This document shows positions 61,537 through 64,000 of a stretch of 64,000 nt of DNA, piece after piece. Below the pieces are notes generated by a model, which saw only the letters and a list, made by a program, of their open reading frames with translations, did no database searches and was not told where the DNA came from. Origin of the DNA: Mesobacillus jeotgali (GTDB lineage: Bacteria; Bacillota; Bacilli; Bacillales; Cytobacillaceae); NCBI RefSeq assembly GCF_900166585.1, contig NZ_FVZC01000009.1:1054001-1118000 (forward strand), in the 5' to 3' direction. Position numbers and translations under genes: made by a program. Within the stretch, counting starts at the first letter, position 1, and every line of letters begins with the position of its first letter.

Positions 61537-63342
61537 TTGATTCAATTTAAAAAGCCAGATGTCGAGAATTTTTACCGTACTTTTAATATTCAAACTTTTA
61601 CAGTAAGCCCTGATGAAAATCAATTGGTGTTTAGTACGAATTTATCAGGTAAGTATAATCTGTGGGCAATGGACCTGCCTAACCAGTATCCATATCCTCT
61701 GACGTTCATTGATCAGACATGCCAGGCTTTACGCTATTCCAATGAAGGCAAGTTTTTGGTTGTCGGTTTTGATCAAGATGGAGATGAAAACGGCCAGTTA
61801 TATGCGCTCCTGCCTAAGGGCGGCAAGCTCGAACCACTTCGCTTCGCTGAGAAGGAGCGCCATATGCATCCGTTACTGTCAAAGGATGACAAGCGACTTT
61901 ATTATACTTCCACGAAAGGCAATCCTACCTTCCTTAATATTTACCGTTATGATATTGAAAATGATGTGGAAAATATCGTGGTCGAAGGGGAAGGTGCGGC
62001 CTGTTTCCTGGTGGCTGTTGATGAAGATGAGAATCATTTTGCTTATATCAAGCAATATGCAAATACATATGCTCCAGGCTTTATTTTTCAAAACGGCCGA
62101 TCCTATTCACTGACTCCCGAAACGAATGAGCAATTTACAGTGGGGGAGGGTGTATTCGTAGGGAACGAGTACTACTTTGTGACAACATTTGGGGAAGACT
62201 TTGATTATCTTGCAAAATACAATCTTGATACTCATGAATTTACGAAGGTACTTTCGATTGATAAAGAAGAATTTAGCGCAATCAGATTTGATAAAAGTTC
62301 AAATTGCCTCTATTTTGTAACGTCCAGGGGTGTGGAAGATCACCTATACAAATACAATCTTACTAGTGGATCATACAATAATTTGAATCTTCCTGCTTCT
62401 ATTATCCAGGGCGGGACGGTTGCAAAGAGCGGCAATGTATACGTTTTAGCCGGTTCCGCGACAAAACCGAATAATATTTTTAAAATGGATGCCCATAGTG
62501 GTGAGTGGATGCAGCTCACCAACCTGGCCGTTCCGGGTGTAAACGAACAAGAGCTTGTGAACCCGGATGTCATTACCTACCCTTCCTATGACGGACTCGC
62601 AATGGAAGCATTATTTTTCAGAGCTAAGGAAGACGTCAGCAATGGACATGTCATCCTATGGCCTCATGGCGGGCCCCAGGCTGCGGAACGGAAATTTTTC
62701 AGGGGGATGTTCCAGTTCCTCGCCAACCGTGGCTACAGCATCTTTGCACCTAATTTCCGTGGATCAACCGGCTATGGACTTGCGTTCACTAAAATGGTCG
62801 AAGGGAATTGGGGAGAAGGGCCTCGCCTGGATAATATCGCCGGTCTTGAATTCCTCTATGAAAAAGGATTGGCTGACAGAAATAAGACGTTGTTGATGGG
62901 TGGAAGTTTCGGCGGATATATGGCCCTACTTCTGCACGGACGCCATCCGGAATATTTCAAAGCAGTCGTTGATATCTTCGGGCCATCCAACCTGTTTTCG
63001 TTCATTGAGTCTGTTCCTGAACACTGGAAACCCATCATGAACCAGTGGGTGGGCGATCCAATCAAGGACTTTGATAAACTGACAGAGTATTCCCCGATTA
63101 CTTATCTGGATACAATGACAAAGCCGATGCTGATCATACAAGGCGCAAACGATCCACGAGTGGTAAAACAGGAATCTGACCAGATTGTCAAAGCTCTGCA
63201 AGAAAAAGGCCGGGATGTTAAATATCTCGTTCTTGAAGATGAAGGACATGGGTTCTCGAAAAAAGAAAATGAGATTCTGGTTAACCAGACAATCCTTGAA
63301 TTTTTTGATCAATTTGTCGAGATAAAGGTATTAGCGGATTAG
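61537..63342 (+). CDS. S9 family (prolyl oligopeptidase-type) peptidase
   Basis: 601 aa cytosolic enzyme: beta-propeller (1-345) and C-terminal hydrolase. Catalytic triad: Ser in LLMGGSFGGYMALL (about 458), Asp in QGANDPRVVKQ (about 540) and His in EDEGHGFSKKEN (about 571). HGGPQAAERKFF is the oxyanion segment. Acylaminoacyl-peptidase/dipeptidyl-peptidase-like; true substrate unknown. TTG start follows AATAGGGGTTTGAGAC. Single gene with terminator. Confidence 0.9.
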   Translation: MIQFKKPDVENFYRTFNIQTFTVSPDENQLVFSTNLSGKYNLWAMDLPNQYPYPLTFIDQTCQALRYSNEGKFLVVGFDQDGDENGQLYALLPKGGKLEPLRFAEKERHMHPLLSKDDKRLYYTSTKGNPTFLNIYRYDIENDVENIVVEGEGAACFLVAVDEDENHFAYIKQYANTYAPGFIFQNGRSYSLTPETNEQFTVGEGVFVGNEYYFVTTFGEDFDYLAKYNLDTHEFTKVLSIDKEEFSAIRFDKSSNCLYFVTSRGVEDHLYKYNLTSGSYNNLNLPASIIQGGTVAKSGNVYVLAGSATKPNNIFKMDAHSGEWMQLTNLAVPGVNEQELVNPDVITYPSYDGLAMEALFFRAKEDVSNGHVILWPHGGPQAAERKFFRGMFQFLANRGYSIFAPNFRGSTGYGLAFTKMVEGNWGEGPRLDNIAGLEFLYEKGLADRNKTLLMGGSFGGYMALLLHGRHPEYFKAVVDIFGPSNLFSFIESVPEHWKPIMNQWVGDPIKDFDKLTEYSPITYLDTMTKPMLIIQGANDPRVVKQESDQIVKALQEKGRDVKYLVLEDEGHGFSKKENEILVNQTILEFFDQFVEIKVLAD

Positions 63343-63345
63343 GTG

Positions 63346-63377
63346 GAAGTACAGGGACGTACCCTGTGCTTCTTTTT
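63346..63377 (+). terminator. Terminator of the S9 peptidase
   Basis: GAAGTACAGGGA (63346-63357) pairs with ACCCTGTGCTTC (63361-63372) with one mismatch and a tiny loop, then TTTTT. Confidence 0.8.
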
Positions 63378-63458
63378 TGTATATCTGAATTTTAATTGTA
63401 GTTCTCAGAAATATGTTAATATTGTATAAACTTTCCAAAAGAAATGAGGTATGTTAGT

Positions 63459-64000
63459 TTGTTTAGTATCAAAGATAGAAGAGATTATTTTTCCCGTACT
63501 ATCAAAGAAGTAGAGCATTTCAAACTTGTTGAAGGGATTGTCCAAATCGGTTCAGGGGTTAATGGCTATAACGATGAATACTCTGATATAGATCTAATGG
63601 TTGCTGTGTTTAATATTAAAAATGCGGAAATAACCAGAAACTATGTTGTCGAAATAATTCGCGGTTTTAATCCTAGTTATATAAAAGAAAAGCAATTTAC
63701 CAAAGATATTTTCCTGGTGATCGCCTTTTTACAGAATGGATTGGAATTTAACATCTCTATTGTTCCAACAGACTTTCTATCAGTGAAATCTCCATTGTGG
63801 AAAGTGATAGTGGATAAAACAGGGTTGGTTTCCGAAACAATGCATACCGAAAATGAACGTTTTTTGAGCAGGCCGTTGAAATATAATGTCGGAATTGATC
63901 TTGCTTTTGAATTCGTTTATTGCGCTCGTTCATTAGAAAAAGAGCTTAAACGGAAAAATTTAATTTATGCATTAAAAATGCTTGAGGAAATGAGAGACTA
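63459..64000 (+). CDS. Nucleotidyltransferase domain protein, 5' part
   Basis: Runs off the window end; 180 residues visible. TTG 63459 has GAGGT 8 nt upstream. IGSGVNGYNDEYSDIDLMVA (about residues 29-48) is the GS-x9-D-x-D metal-binding motif of MNT/pol-beta-like nucleotidyltransferases, as in lincosamide or aminoglycoside nucleotidyltransferases (ANT6 family). An NGLEFNISIVPTDFLS strand follows. Resistance role cannot be claimed. Confidence 0.8.
   Translation, partial: MFSIKDRRDYFSRTIKEVEHFKLVEGIVQIGSGVNGYNDEYSDIDLMVAVFNIKNAEITRNYVVEIIRGFNPSYIKEKQFTKDIFLVIAFLQNGLEFNISIVPTDFLSVKSPLWKVIVDKTGLVSETMHTENERFLSRPLKYNVGIDLAFEFVYCARSLEKELKRKNLIYALKMLEEMRD

Overview
The window reads as chromosomal DNA of a low-GC, endospore-forming Firmicute of the Bacillaceae (Bacillus sensu lato; I cannot fix the genus). 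The support is AT-rich DNA with strong AGGAGG-type ribosome binding sites and many TTG/GTG starts, two spore germinant-receptor operons, DUF3231 proteins, OhrR-, PaiA-, PadR- and YwaD-like proteins, and sigma-A promoters. No rRNA, tRNA, CRISPR or prophage was seen.

Layout. 1-2.9 kb: end of a cobalamin salvage operon (cobU end, PduO-type adenosyltransferase, CblT alpha-ribazole transporter, CblS alpha-ribazole kinase, CobC-type phosphatase). 3.2-12.1 kb: WGR-like protein, secreted LVIVD protein, acetamidase/formamidase, MFS exporter, DedA protein, amino acid permease, acetyltransferase. 12.1-13.6 kb: a two-gene unit (alpha/beta hydrolase, Nudix) in which both genes are frameshifted. 13.9-20.2 kb: HIT-PP2C pair, peroxidase-OhrR pair with a perfect operator, cytidine deaminase, MaoC-like protein, and a PadR-DUF2812 pair with a long promoter dyad. 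20.2-31.7 kb: spore region with two germinant-receptor operons (order permease-GerA-GerC), one on each strand; GerA of the second carries a frameshift. One DUF3231 gene ends this region and a second lies near 38 kb. 31.8-49.5 kb: small enzymes, NCS2 purine permease, an IS3 element with a nonsense codon, gamma-glutamyltransferase, ProP-like symporter, CorA, several small membrane proteins, an orphan AtpE-like subunit, M14 carboxypeptidase, and an IS110 element with a bridge-RNA-like 5' region. 49.7-64 kb: PaiA, YwaD-like aminopeptidase, YeeE/YedE transporter, DMT transporter plus prolyl aminopeptidase, a DUF4145 protein, S9 peptidase, and a nucleotidyltransferase cut by the window end.

The most unusual signal is not a gene. 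Five intergenic regions (about 3.0, 18.0, 25.8, 32.6 and 42.7 kb) hold tandem arrays whose sequences look unrelated to one another, yet all repeat every 52 bp (one every 53 bp), and every unit carries inverted-repeat arms. 52 bp is five turns of B-DNA, so the arms always return to the same helix face. A length rule and a dyad shared without shared sequence suggests a common maintenance mechanism or binding architecture that I do not recognise as a described element.

Functions were assigned by eye from motifs and remembered families; no search was run. Start codons were chosen by ribosome binding site spacing where alternatives exist.
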